In this document: in pieces, positions 24,120-36,839 of the stretch
How the letters are laid out: each line of letters opens with the position of its first letter
How positions within the stretch are numbered: the first letter of the stretch is position 1
NCBI RefSeq assembly: GCF_030848805.1
Contig: NC_092368.1
Span: forward strand, 2,700,441 to 2,764,440
DNA: 64,000 nt
From: Temnothorax longispinosus
Taxonomy: Eukaryota; Arthropoda; Insecta; Hymenoptera; Formicidae
Reading direction: 5' to 3'
Program-made: the position numbers and the translations under genes
Notes under the pieces: generated by a model
What the model was told of the DNA's origin: nothing
What the model saw: the letters and a program-made list of their open reading frames with translations, nothing else
The model's database searches: none

Positions 24120-27100
24120 CATTTTATTCATCGCCACCAACTCCCGAGGCTGTCAGGGTCTCTTCGTTTCTAATAAGCAATAGCGGTTTTAGCTGGAGCG
24201 CACGCGTATCTCAGCGGTAATTTACGAGATCCTCCTTCACCGGTCGATCGATCCGTGCCGCGGCGTTGCATCGCGATTCCGCCGCATATAAGCATAAGCG
24301 TGCACATACGAGCGTGTTTACGCAGCGGCTGCTTAAAAAGGCGTGTCCTCGGTCGCCGCACGGCAATCACCGCGAAAATTGCGCGGTTTCCAATTGCGCG
24401 TATTGAAAACGGCCAACAAACCGTGGACGCTCGGTCGCTCGCTCGCTCGGTCTGTCAAAGAGGGAGGGAGCGAGAAAGAGGGAAAGAGGGAAAGAAAGAA
24501 ATAGGAGGCCGGGATTCTATAATATTAAAGGTAAATATCCTTGAACGCTCGGTCATTAGAGCGAGCGATGCGTCCCGGCCGGACTCCCGCAATGATACGG
24601 TACGGCGTGCGTCTTATGTAAATTTCAAGGCACGCACTTCACCGAGGTAAAGAAAAATTTATGCCTGTCCCGCCGGCCAAGGCCTCGTTTCCTCTTCCTG
24701 CGTGTAAAGACGCCCGCGACACGGGTTGGAAAACCCGGAGAAACCTCGTACGCGTAGTATCCCTCTGCGGATTCACGACAACGGGGAGGGGAAGACATTA
24801 GTGAGTCCGTCGCCGTTCATTAGGACGTCACGTCTTTCCCCTCTGTCCTCCCCTCCCTTTACTGATAACGGGCTGTTCCGCTTCACGACAATTGTTTTTC
24901 TTATGTCTTCATAATTTCACGCGCGGCTATTTTAGCGTGGCTACTATTTCAATGGCTTGGAAGCCGCATAGAGAATAATAGCATTACGTTGCTTCTCGAG
25001 CATTTTTATATTCGTTCACTTTGATTCAGTTAATCAAGTAAAATTACCATATAAATCTAGACGCGATAGTCGACGGTGAAAATTAAAGGACATCAATGCA
25101 ATCAACTCTTTAGATTCTCGTGGAACAAAGAGCACTGTCTACATTCTGTCGATGAATCTCCTTCAAATGCTCCTCGAAACCCTCCGTCCATAATTTCGTC
25201 GTTCACGAATGTCCGCGTAATGAGTAATAAGTTTCCATCGTTTTATATGCGGCAGAACTAAACGGAAGAATGAGAAAAGAAGAAAGAGAACGTCCGGCTA
25301 AGAGGGAAAGTAATAAAAAGAAAAACACAGAGAGAGAAGAGCGACAGCGGCGGGAAGGAATAGGAGGTGGACCACACGTACATATGACTCGTACGGGACA
25401 CACACACGTGCATACGCGCGTATACAATCGTCAAGCGAACGTGACCGAGGCGGACCGAGTTCATATTGTAATGCCGAGGTATCCATCCCGCTGCATTATC
25501 GTACAGTCCGCGAAAGCAGCCGTGTGCTGCGCTTCCGCGAGCGTGCTTCCCGGCACGGAACGGTCGGTACGTATACTGTGACACGAGCATGCCCCCTCTG
25601 TCCCCCTTCGCAAGATGTAACATATATATATTATATATTTCTTCATTGTTCAGAACCCGCGAGAGCAGCAACGAGCTCGAACGCGGAACGCAAGAGGCGA
25701 GCTCCTCGGACGCGATCCCTTTCGAACGGCCGAGGGCACACGTGGGGGGGCAAAAGGGATAGCTTTGGGATATGCGAAATATTAAGTCGTAACCCGTCCG
25801 TAGCCAGATGGGTGGTCGCGAACGGGTTACATGCACCGTCGCGGGGAAATGCAAAATCGTCGGTACGTGCTCGAGTCCGTCCGTCCGGCGTCCGTCTGTT
25901 GGGTCTGTCCGTTCGTACGGGCGCAAAAGTGCATTCGTGTGTGCATGCAGCCGTGCGGCGGATACGGACGACGATTAGAAAACCGGAAATGACGAGCGTG
26001 GATCGAGCGAGTCGGCCGGCGCTGGGCCTCGATCGTCTCTCTCCCTCTCTCTCTCTCTCCGTCTCCTTCTTTCTCGACGTGGGATCTCCCATGGTGATCC
26101 AGGGGGAGAATGGTAATCAGTCCGGCCGCGACTGTACCGAGATAAACGAATCACGTATTATTATAATGGCCAGTTGCTAAATGGTTTTTTTCAATCCGTC
26201 CGTCCATCTCCGTCCGCCTGCGTCGGTCGTTCGTCTCCCATTCTTCTCTACCCCCTCATCCCACCCGTTCGTTCCTTACATAGTCCACCCGACTCGTCCG
26301 ACCGCCTCGCCATTAATACTTCATTATAACCGTAATGAAAATAATAAGAAAGGCCATTTATCCGAGTCCGTGTAGTTTGCTGTGTTTCTTCCTTTCCTTC
26401 TTTCGTTCTCCGTTCGGCTCCGTTTTCTCTTTCTTTCTCTCCCTCCTTCCCCTTTTCGTCCCAGTCGTCCCTTATTACTTTATACATACATTGAATGGGA
26501 ATCGTGTTCTCGTCCTTGATGAACGACTTGTCCTGTCCCTGATGGAAATCGCGGAACGTTCATTAGACGCAGCGATCGTCTGGATAGTAATAACTTACTA
26601 ATACTGATAATATTAATAACTTCGTATTTCCGAACGCGATGTTCGCTCGTTCCGTTATTTTTCGATTACCGCCGCTTCAAGTCCGTGTTGCTGCCGTGTT
26701 TCCTACGCTATTTATGAATTTCAGAGTATTTTTCAACAAACTTATGCAATACAACGCACAACGTAATCTATTTCACAGAATAATTTTTCCCTCCCTATTT
26801 TTCTTTAATGAAGGATATTATGTATTCCGTTTTACAAGTTAGTTTCATACACTTTTCATCTTTTATTTTTGAGAAAATGTATTCATTTTTACTTTGCATT
26901 CCATAACACGCTCATTTCTGCGGCGCATTGTTTGAATTCTCGTTTTTCAAGCGTTTGTGTGCAACGCATTCGATTTTAAAATATCATCGTGCGCATCCGT
27001 GTAACGCACTCGACTTTGTATCCTTATACATTTTGCCTCTGCGGCATGTTATGATACGTTCAATTTTACATACTGCGCGCCCGCCTGCGTTTGCGCGGCC

Positions 27101-27300
27101 CGAAGCGTTGTCGTTTCCAGTAATGATCAATGACGACGAGATGGCAACCGAAAAAAATCATCAACCGATGCTCGACAAGGATATCCTGACATTCAACCGG
27201 CGCGGCGGAGAAGGCTCAACGAAGAAAGAGAAGGAGAGGGCGGAACGGGGCATTTTCATTAGCATAAGATTCTTTTTAGTAATCTTCGCATAATGCCTCT
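24120..27300. other. Mixed non-coding block
   Basis: No gene is supported. It contains a CGCTCGGTCG-type run near 24427-24452, purine-rich patches (24455-24510, 25262-25370), a Z-DNA-prone tract at 25385-25432, an AT patch at 25619-25640, a CT run near 26037-26060 and a TC-rich stretch near 26390-26470. Frames of 218-222 codons on opposite strands at 25.26-26.18 kb overlap each other and read as low complexity. Confidence 0.5.
25385..25432. repeat. Alternating CA/CG/TA tract
   Basis: ACACACACGTGCATACGCGC followed by GTATAC, near-perfect purine/pyrimidine alternation on the side of a purine-rich stretch. Confidence 0.75.
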
Positions 27301-28140
27301 CTCTCTCCTCTCTGCTGCCCTCCCCACCAGACGGGAAGCGGGAGCGGGCATATGCCAGAGCCTATCATTATAGAGAAGGAATCATTGGATGATCTTAATC
27401 ATGCGAACCGCTCTCCGTGCCTTCGTGCCGGCCAATCGCGTTGGCTGATTTCGAATAATGGTTTCCAGTGGAGTTGCGCTAAACTCGGAAATGTATATGC
27501 TCGGCATCCGAGAAAACTATAACCAACGAACCGTTTCATATCCACGATCGTGCGACTGATCGTCCCAAGTAGAAACTAGAAAGACGTCTTCTGTCGTCTG
27601 AGAATAGAAGACCGAAAAAATGTTGTCGATAGTTAGAAAGAAATATTTCCAAACACAAGTAATAAATTGTAACGATAGTTCTATGAGGTCTTATACAATT
27701 GTCGCATGTCGCAAAATTAACGTAACGTTGACATATGTAATTAAAGAAATATGAGGAACACTTGAAATAAGAATTTTTTAATATATAGATAGAACTTAAT
27801 TAAATGATATCATAACACAGGATATTTTTTTCAACTGCACAGAGTCGAACGTTACATCGACTTTAATCCAATGTGGAATACGAAGAAAGCGTATTATCGG
27901 GTTCACTTCGATATCGCAGAGGCTTGGATTGCGGGAGAAGAAAACGGATAAGGGAAACAAGTGTCGCGCGATGCGCGGGCAGATACGGTACGACCCCTTT
28001 AAAATCAGTCGCGATCCTCTCTCTTTTCTCACTCTCTTTCTCTCTGTCCTTCCCGCAGCCCCTAATCGCGAGAGGTCGAGAGCCTTGACCGTGGCAGCTC
28101 GACCTATCTCAATCCGTGGCGCAGGCGAAGGGACGGAGGC

Positions 28141-28166
28141 CACCGCCGCCGCCGCCGCCGCCGCCG
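28141..28166. repeat. (CCG)n trinucleotide repeat
   Basis: About eight CCG units ending in ACGTCGCGCCG. It would encode polyalanine in one frame, but no exon context is visible. Confidence 0.9.
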
Positions 28167-28698
28167 ACGTCGCGCCGTAAGGGCTTCCACCCTTAAATTC
28201 CGGTCAGGAGCTCTGTGGCCGTTAAGGGGTGGCGTGGATACGGCGCGGCGTGGAGACGGGAAGGAGAAAGGGGGGGCGACGGCGGCGGTGATGCCGGCGG
28301 TTTCGCTGCCGTGGAAGTGGAAGTGGCGTGGGACTCCACCACACCGGCCCGACCGCGCGCGTTTCATCCCCGGGAAAACCCGTGAAAACCGCCACTTGTT
28401 GCGTTACCTGTTCTCTCTCGGCGTGCCCACGATTGAACGAATATATACGGGGTGAAGTATATACACCGCGTGTATTTGTACACTCGACCATCCCCCTCGT
28501 CCCTCCCCCGTCCACCCTCATCACCTGACTCCGCCGAATCGCGCGCTCATATTATATATATAAACGGTCGGCTGGTGTACGATGAAATCGGAACACCGCG
28601 AAAAAGTTGAGTTATGTTAATGATGTCATGCGGGTAGGTCGTTTTAATGACCGCCGCGTAATATCGGCTTGCATTTACAAACTTGTTGATCAAACGAG

Positions 28699-28882
28699 TC
28701 GCGCGCTACATTTTTTTTTATTTGCTCCTTTTAGGTTAGAAGCGTAAGCGCCTTCAACCCTGCCTTTGGGTTATATAGCGCAAGTATATAGTTTTAAAGC
28801 TGTTATATGATTCTTCCAATCTTCTTGATAAAATTATATATCACACTGATTTTAACCCAATCGTCTCTTCGCGCGCTACATT
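28699..28882. repeat. Pair of 14-bp direct repeats
   Basis: TCGCGCGCTACATT occurs at 28699-28712 and at 28869-28882. The 156 bases between are AT-rich and carry no inverted ends that I can see. Two identical CpG-rich 14-mers in otherwise AT-rich DNA are unlikely to be slippage; shared protein sites or a duplicated insertion target are possible. Confidence 0.6.
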
Positions 28883-29959
28883 AATTAAGGGAGGTTTGAT
28901 TCCTCCTAGATTTGTCCTTGTGAAACACGTGATCTAATAATGAATATAGTATCTATGATCTTTAATAAAAAGAAGAAAAGGACCGAACGGAACGGACGCA
29001 TGATACGGACGTGACTCAACTGATTGAACGTTATTCATCAGCGTGACTTCACATCTCTTACATATATCGCACGATCGAGAATTCGAGGGTGTCTATTCCC
29101 GACCGTGAAGATCGGAAGAGACCTCGAGATTCCAAAAATCGAATCAACGTTCAATGAAAGGGGGACCACGATGCTTTGGCAAAAGAGGTCGAGGGATACG
29201 ATAGGAAATGAAAAGGGGGGGAGAACGGTAAGCGCGGATTTGCATTCGAAGCGTGCAATTTCTGATATTTTTCGCCCCTTTTTGCGAGGTTCCGAATTTC
29301 TCGGCTCGCGTTTTCGATAGGTAGCTCGCGATTCTATTCCCCCCCCTCCCCCCTTGTTCGCCGCCAACCTCCTCCCGCTCGACGTAAGGGGTCCACACCC
29401 TACACTTACAATCGGCTAGACGCAAAAAATGTCGACTTCGACGTCGACGTTTCGAGAGTAAAATGCCCTCTCTCTTTCCCTCCGTCTCCTGCTTGTTCAC
29501 GCTCTCTCGCTCGTCCGCCGTGATTTTCGATATAGGCGCTGATCACGGGGGTAGGTAATATCAGTGCCCCGAGGCCGCCACCGTCCAAACAGCGCGCATA
29601 TAAGGGCTACGCCGATCATGCTACCGGGTACCGAAGCGCCGAATATCGAAATTACCTCCTTCCTCCCGCCCTTACCGCCCGCCCGCAGAACTAAGTCTCG
29701 ATCGATATAATCATCGGTCTCTCACCTGCGGCCACGAATCGATACGAGCGCGCGCTCACCGTGTGCTCGTGGAAAAGGTGGCCCATACTCCGCCGAGGGA
29801 GCCAAAGCAAGGTTAGGAAGACCAAGGGAGACCACGGCGGGGATGGTGAAGAGGTATCTCGAGAGGAAACCGTTGCCACGAATCCGAATTCCCATTCAGA
29901 GAACCAAGTTCCGAATTCCATGATCGAAACTTACCCTTGGAAGATTTATCGACATTTCA

Positions 29960-30061
29960 AAATTTAAACCTATCTTGGAGCAGTTGAAATTTATGTTACA
30001 TTTTATTATCTTATGACACATATTTTATTATATACATATATATTATTATATACATATATAT

Positions 30062-30113
<52 letters not shown>

Positions 30114-30560
30114 CACACATAGTTTTTACGGATTATATCTTTGTAGATTAAAACATATAATATTAGAGCGATTATGATACTTATATTTTTTTACTTTCGT
30201 AAATATAGTTAAATATCAGCAGTTCAATTTATTATATAAGTCAAAATCGCAGAGCAATGTAAAATTCACATCTCCCTTCAAATATTGACGCTCGATTAAA
30301 AATTAAAATTACATAACGTTGCTTTTAAAAGAATTTACCTTTATGACGATTAAATATTAATGAATTTCATGAAAAATAAAAATCTCGATGTCAGAATTGA
30401 CAATATCAAGAGGATGGAACTGGACGTCCTACAAAATCCTCATCTCTTATTAACTCTCAGAGACAAGGCGTTGCAATTTTTATCGCTTCTTGTTACAGTA
30501 TTATCTCATCTATTAGGGATGGCAGACGATAAATAATGTAGCTCCGTACTATTGTAAGCG
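29960..30560. other. AT-rich block
   Basis: AT-rich with no gene, dominated at its 5' side by a TA microsatellite. Confidence 0.6.
30020..30118. repeat. TA/TATATACA microsatellite
   Basis: TATTATATACATATATATTA-type near-tandem units are followed by a pure TA run of over 40 bases. Confidence 0.95.
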
Positions 30561-32460
30561 CGACGGTTCGGTAAATGACGTAAGGAGGTTAATCGAATCC
30601 TCGCATCGCGATAAAGAGACTCCGGCTCCTAATGCCTACCAGACTCGATTTCCGAATCGCGACACTTCTGTTATCGATCGGACGTAACACCGATTATTAT
30701 ACACGACGCGGTACACGCGCCTCGCGAGCGTCAAGAGCGTGTACAAACTCGACTTTTCGGCAGCGCATACAAAAAAAATCAGTCCAATTAGTCTGCGATT
30801 CATCAGTGCGATAAAAAATAATTTTTCTCGATGCGGATCAGATTTAAAGAACAAAAGACTCGATATAAGTAACTAGAGTTAAATAACTATAGTTAGATAA
30901 CTCAAACTAGACTTGTATAACTACGGCGGTTTACCGTAATTGAATAACTGCATGTGGTTAACGACCGGCCGCGTGCCTCCGTCTAACTAAACTCTAGCGT
31001 CGTGCAATAATTGCGAGCGATACACATTTTACGAACGCGTTGTTCTTAATTATCAACGTCGGAGTCTCCGCGGCGGGAACATTGGCGTGTTTCCGCGATC
31101 GCGCTTTGATTCACCGATTATTCAACGGGAATCCGACACACGAATTCTGGGTCAGTCGCGGTTGCATTGTCGACCATAACGAGACAATTGCGACGATACT
31201 TGTATACGGTGCAACGCCGCGGCGCACCGCGCGCCCGCGAGCACACAACGTAACCTTCGTTTCATTAAATCCCCGTACGGCCACCAACCGACTTTGTCGG
31301 AATAAAAAGTGGGATATTAAAATTGCAAATTAACTTTTGTGGCGATTCCAATCCCTCCTTGCTCGCCCACCACCCCGGCAGCCTCCCTGGCGATTCGCGG
31401 TAGAATGTGGTAACGTCGAGAGCCTGAGCCGAGCTTGCGGCGTACACACGCGCGTGCACCTATGGAGCACGCACACGTGCGCGCGGGGCCGCAGAGCACA
31501 AAGAGATGTTTTAAAAAGAGCGGCCGTAAAAATTTCATCGTAATAACCTTAGAAATTTTATAGAAATCGTAAATTTGCGGCGCGCTTGCCGTCCGCCCGC
31601 GAATACCGGCTGCAATATTTAAACGCCCTTCAGAAATAATTGGCCGACTGGCTGGTTCCGCGGCAAATGGTCCGAATGCGGGAGAGAAGGAGCAAAGGGT
31701 TAATTACCGCGTTAAAAAAGAAAGACGAAGAGAGGGAGAGAAAAGAGCTACCTTTGCTACGTTTGCGTCTATGCGCGGGAACTGACGCGAAATAGGGAGG
31801 CAAAATTAAAGAGAAAATAGATAAATGGCGGCACATATATTTCGCGTTCTAGAGCGACGATCTCGGGACCGCATTGAGAGACGCAAGATTGCGAGGATAA
31901 TACAAGGAACACAGGATCGATTCCCTCCCCCCCCCCCAATACGCATCAGGATCGAGGGATAATCCGTCACGATCGAGAGCCACGCTCGAGCCACGATATT
32001 CCTCTGGTTGTAAATTCTGCGCGTACGCGCGCGCGCGAACGAAGCGAGAGCGCGAATGCGCGGGATAATGATACGGTATTTCTGGCATTCCGATAATCCA
32101 CCGCGATAAATCACGCCTAAACGGACGCGCGCGATGCGCCGTAAACACACGTTGCGGAACGCGTCCGTCGGTGCTCCGAAAGTCGACAAGATTGATGATA
32201 TTTTATAAGTTCGTCGGCGGCGTCGAGGACGGAGGTAACGCGTTTCGCTTCGAAAGGGAATCGGGAGAGCCCGCAACTGGCTCGCGGCTCGATGACTTAC
32301 TTCGAGAACGAGAATCCCCTTCGGTATCGTTCCGCGAAAGATTATGCGTATATCTTTTACTCCCCCCGCGGCAAAGATCCCTTGTAATTCCTGTTATCGC
32401 AAACGGAAAATATGCGAAGACAACGTCAAATGATCCCGTAAGTACAACTTATTTAAATAT
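30560..32460. other. Mixed non-coding block
   Basis: No gene. It holds an imperfect AACTAGAGTT/AACTCAAACTAG inverted arrangement around TAACTATAGTTA (about 30870-30912), a CA/CG alternating patch near 31440-31495, an 11-base C-run at about 31927-31937 and a CGCGCGCG patch near 32028-32035. Overlapping minus-strand frames near 31.8-32.3 kb are arginine-rich composition artefacts. Confidence 0.5.
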
Positions 32461-32923
32461 AATTAAAATATTTTAAAAAGAAAGACTAGACGTTTTTAAA
32501 TATTTAAATACATAATTCATCTATTCGGAAATATGTACAGAAAATGGGAGATAATATCCATTGTGTTCACTTTGGACATTCTGAATAGATATCGCGATGT
32601 TGACAGCTACAGTATAAAATACCGTTTGACGTTCGCACAAAAATGATGCGTTTAGCTACAAGAAAAGAAAAGTCAGCTTACTTGTTATTTATATTATATA
32701 TATTATATTATATAATACAGTAATTTTGTACATCGCAATGTCTAGAAAAATTTCCAAGACGCAGTTTAAGACTCTTATTCCGTGCGCTGTTTTTCCCTTT
32801 TTCGATACGGTCGAACGTAATTTCGAGTGTCCTTACCCTTTGTAAATCGCTCGTAAGGCGCGGAACGAGGAGCGGTCCCGGGACGAAACCTCTTTATCGT
32901 TTATGTCGCGGGGATGGAGAATA

Positions 32924-32949
32924 TGTGTGTATATATATATATATATATA
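32924..32949. repeat. (TA)n microsatellite
   Basis: GTGTGTATA followed by a TA run, in otherwise mixed DNA. Confidence 0.9.
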
Positions 32950-34330
32950 ATGTTGCGACCGCAAAGACATCGCAGGACATCGAGAACCGACGTCAAACGT
33001 CCCGCATTAAATTACATTGCATTTCCATGGCGGATAGACGAGGAACGCGGTGCATATGCATACCTGTCCTTTGTCCGGCGCGATGCACCGAAACGGTGTA
33101 CCGGGTGGCCCGCCGTGGAATTGTCCGTAGCAGGACTACCACGACTTCAGAAACTATACGGTCGCCAAGGAGGCTAGACGAACGGAAATGACCAACCCTG
33201 AACCGAATCAGAATTTTTTTACAACCCAACCAGCTGCATCTGCGAAGGAACGACGATTCGAGGAGATGACGTCCATGTGTTTCGAATACGATTCAAGATG
33301 ATTCCGAGGTCGTCATGAATCATGCGTTCTCGAAATTTGCACGCACCCTGTAGATCGGGAAGGTATACCGAGAGACGTGCACACGTATACGGGGCGTCTC
33401 TGGACACGTGGTAGTTAAATCGAATTCCCCTGCTGTCCTGTCCGCCGGAGACACAAAGCAAAGGTTGCCGGAGTGGATGGGTCGCCCTGGGCGACCATCT
33501 AGCAAATTGCGGTATCTAAGTGTCCGCTGGAAACGGTCCGCTTTATCGCTCGGCTCTCGTCGAGAATTTCGAATTTCGGAAAGTCGCTCTCTCGCTCACT
33601 CCCGAGGAGCCCGGCTGCGCGCGTGCGGACGGAGGGAAGATTCGCTCTAAATCGTTAGAGTGGCGGAAACCTCAACGGATTTTCATTGCTTGAACCGCGC
33701 GTCCCGTCGTAATAATTAATATAAAGTCCCGCAACGTGAGTAGTGGCCAATGACGCCGTGGTGGACGAAATAATTGGATTATTTAATGTGTAATGTTTTT
33801 AACAATAAAAAGGAGAGTCAGATGGAGGGTGAAAAAAGATTTTCCCATTTCTCATATTCAGAATATTTGTAAATACAATGGCGCTTAATATATTCCAGTA
33901 TCTCTAAGAAATATTCTTTAAAATTAGATGGCGTTATCTCGCTTTTTAAATATAGAATTGCTTCTTTGTGTGGTTAATAAAGAAATAATGGCTCCGACGG
34001 TGAACATGAATCGAACGCGAGGATGCTCCGTCGGTTTCGTCCCGATACGCTTCCCATCCTGATCCGACAGTGTGTTTAGCATTTAGATGCGAATCGTGCG
34101 AGACCCGAGAGTGTGCGGCAAAGGTTTAAAACAACAACTCTTAGCGACAGATCAGGGTGGACGGACCACCGGGCTGGGGTGGGCGAGGGATCATTAGGAC
34201 AGATTTTCCGCCGCGCGATTCTCTGATTGCCTCACGTACGACGGTTACGCGCGATCATTCGGTTCGATGATAATTCCTCTGGGCACTCCGGCACGTCTGG
34301 CTCGGAGACGGGAGTAGGAGGGAAAAGAGG

Positions 34331-34353
34331 AGGTGGTGGTGGTGGTGGTGGTG
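34331..34353. repeat. (GGT)n trinucleotide repeat
   Basis: About eight GGT units, with GGTGGTG repeated again 5 bases later. The complement would encode polyproline in a minus-strand frame of 60 codons, which I regard as artefactual. Confidence 0.9.
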
Positions 34354-35715
34354 CGCTGGTGGTGAACGGGACGGGGCGAGGACCAAGAGGGTGATCTCCT
34401 ACGATCGCACGCAATTACATGCTGAATCTTTAATGGAACGTTTCGAGCCTGGAATTAGTCGAATGCCATGGAAAGCCATCGCCACGTAATGCAACCGCGC
34501 GGTCTCTCTCGCGCAAGAGCGGGCCCTCCTTCTGGGTCTTATGCCTCGGGTACGTGAGCCGTAGACACGGACTACCGTCCATCTCTTATACGAAACCTCT
34601 TAGGTGGATGGGAAACCGAACAATGTGGGCGCGGATTCATTGAAACGTCTGACCGAACGTATATTTATTAATCGAGATTTAATTTGAGAGACAACAAGCT
34701 ATTTTAATCCACTGTTCACATAACTCTATTTATAACTTTACAAATTTCGTATTTTATAGAACTCTATATACGCACTTCTATATTCTTGAGAACTCTTCTT
34801 TATTTTTAATAATCTTATATCCTTCTTCTCTGCATCATTTAAATAATTTAAGATTTAAAAGTTTCAATAATACATCATTTCAACTCTTTTACTTTTTTTT
34901 CAAAAAAGTAATTTTATCTCCTATACTAATTCATAAATTTCTTCCAAGAGCGTGTAAAGGCAACCACGCGCCGATGAGTAAACGTGTGAAAACGTCGACC
35001 GACTCGTGGCCTCGGCCGCCCAATGTACGTCCGCACCTCCTTTTTCTTTCCACGGAGTATTATTCCGGCATTATTCAGAAGATCGGAATGCAGGTGTACA
35101 GTTACGGTTACCAGTAAACGCGCCTTACAGGCCCCGCAGTTGACAATGCCGCGACTTCTTGTCACGGGGAGTTCCCCCCCTCCCGCCCCCGTCTTCCTCG
35201 ATCCTCCTCGCCTTCGTCGTTGTCGTCATCGTCATCCTTTCTCGCCCATTCTTTTTCACGCGCTACTCTCTTTATCCGCGCCAACGTTTCTCCCCCCCCC
35301 TACCACGCGACCGCTACACGACGCGCGTGTCTTTAACCTCGTCCACCTTCATTGTCGTGGGTGCGTTTGTAACGTGCGCAACGTGCTCGTACCTAGGACC
35401 CACGGCGACAATCGATAACGCCGTCACGATCGCGGAGGACACGCACGCTCCTGTCCCCTTATGTTAATGAGCTCTTAATATTCCGCGCGTCCGACTTCTT
35501 CTTCTCCTTCTTCTTCATCTCCCTCATCCGACGCGCTACATCGTCTACACCCTCGTCTTCCGTCCTCCTCGCACGACACGTCTGAGCAATGTTTGCCATT
35601 ACAAAGCGGGAATTAATTCATCTCTTCTTCGATCGCGTGGCTAAACCCGTTACCAAGTCGTTACCCAACTTTCGGCGGGTTGTCGTTAACGCTTACCAGT
35701 CGCGTATAATCGCTT

Positions 35716-35741
35716 GCGAGAGCTTTCGAGTGAAAGCTCGC
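35716..35741. repeat. Small hairpin GCGAGAGCTTTC / GAAAGCTCGC
   Basis: The arms at 35716-35727 and 35732-35741 pair over about 10 bp with a 2-base bulge and a 4-base loop. A further GAGAGCTTTC copy follows at about 35748. The fold is short and AT/GC-balanced with no T-tract. Confidence 0.65.
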
Positions 35742-36342
35742 GTCTCGAGAGCTTTCAGCTTTCTTATCAAGTTTGATTTTTCATGCTACACTGTTCGTGT
35801 ATATATGCAGATAAAAATCAACTATTCTTTTCAGGTGAACTAATGCAAAACGAAAGGATAACAATCGCCCCAGGATTACGCAAAAGTTCTTTCGCATAGC
35901 GGTCTATGGATTTGACCGATACTTTCTATTCCGAAAACAGAGAGGCCATTCTTCTTGGAAACGAAACGACAAACTTATGTAACAGGCGGGGGCCCGTGAT
36001 TGCGGCAAATGAAGAATAAAGTTCGCGAAGACAACGAGGAATCACGCGTTCCTGCGTTTAACAGTCTCGATTCCCCGCCTCGCATAAGCCGTTTCTCTCA
36101 GCCCTAACTCGCAACGGGCCATTTATCATCGTCCGATAGATCGACCGCCTGCCTCGATCGAAAATTTACCGTCGACGCAATAAATAACGCCGCGAATTAC
36201 TAGACGTCTTCGCGGCTCGCGAAGTTCAACGCTTCAATGGTTGTCAGCTCGAAATATCTCGAGAGGACAGCCAGCCCCACGAATTCTCATTTGTTTGATC
36301 GAAATGTTCGTTAAAGCTTGATTACTTCTGTCGTTTTAAAAA

Positions 36343-36364
36343 ATCTCTCTCTCTCTCTCTCTCT
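36343..36364. repeat. (CT)n microsatellite
   Basis: About 10 CT units followed by CTTTCTTTCTC. Confidence 0.92.
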
Positions 36365-36839
36365 TTCTTTCTCATTGCCAACGCCTATATACAATCTCGC
36401 TTGTGGAGGTAAAAATTTAAGCTTTTTTATGTTTTATGTCTCTCTCGTAGAGAAAATATAATTTTATCATTCTCTATTTCCTCTCCACCGCTCTCCTAAA
36501 TTCGATCGTAATCCTATTTTTGCGAACAGCAATCATCGAAATGCATACGCAAACCATTCTTATAACATGGAAATTTTTGCGGCAATATTTAACAGAGCGC
36601 TGTTTATTCAGAAATGCTTCTCAATCAGGAACGAAATGATAACTGACACACTAGTCGGCTTTCGTTCTTCGGGAATCGAAGAGGTTGACAACCGCCATTT
36701 GGAGCACGCATACGAGAGAGGGAAAGGGAGAGGGGGGAGAGAGAAAGAGAGAGGGGCAGGCGCGAGGAAATACGCGGGTATAAGTTAGCCGTAAGTAAGT
36801 ATAAGCGTCGTTCCATCGGATATCTCTCCGGCGCGTTTA

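Larger units (their letters stand above)
22640..24120. other. AT-rich block with hairpin and MITE
   Basis: AT-rich sequence with no gene. It carries a 14-bp-arm hairpin at 23250-23284 and a MITE-like element at 23571-23859 that ends in a TA microsatellite. Confidence 0.6.
27300..29960. other. Mixed non-coding block
   Basis: AT-rich near 27.6-27.85 kb and 28.55-29.0 kb, GC-rich near 27.95-28.53 and 29.2-29.9 kb. Contents: a CCG repeat at 28141, C-runs near 29338-29360, and a 14-base direct repeat at 28699 and 28869. An open frame at 29761-29967 is less repetitive than most but has no recognisable domain and an ordinary AT-rich end. Confidence 0.5.

Noticed and set aside
25258..26180. Overlapping 222-codon (-) and 218-codon (+) frames
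   Set aside because: They sit on opposite strands of the same GC-rich DNA. Neither has a recognisable domain or a plausible exon boundary.
26928..27293. 121-codon frame with a balanced middle segment around 27120-27210
   Set aside because: The balanced part is under 35 residues and is followed by a lysine/glutamate tract from purine-rich DNA. No recognised motif.
33098..33355. Pair GTACCGGGTGGCC and GCACCCTGTAGA as element ends
   Set aside because: Only about 8 terminal bases agree and similarity does not extend inward.
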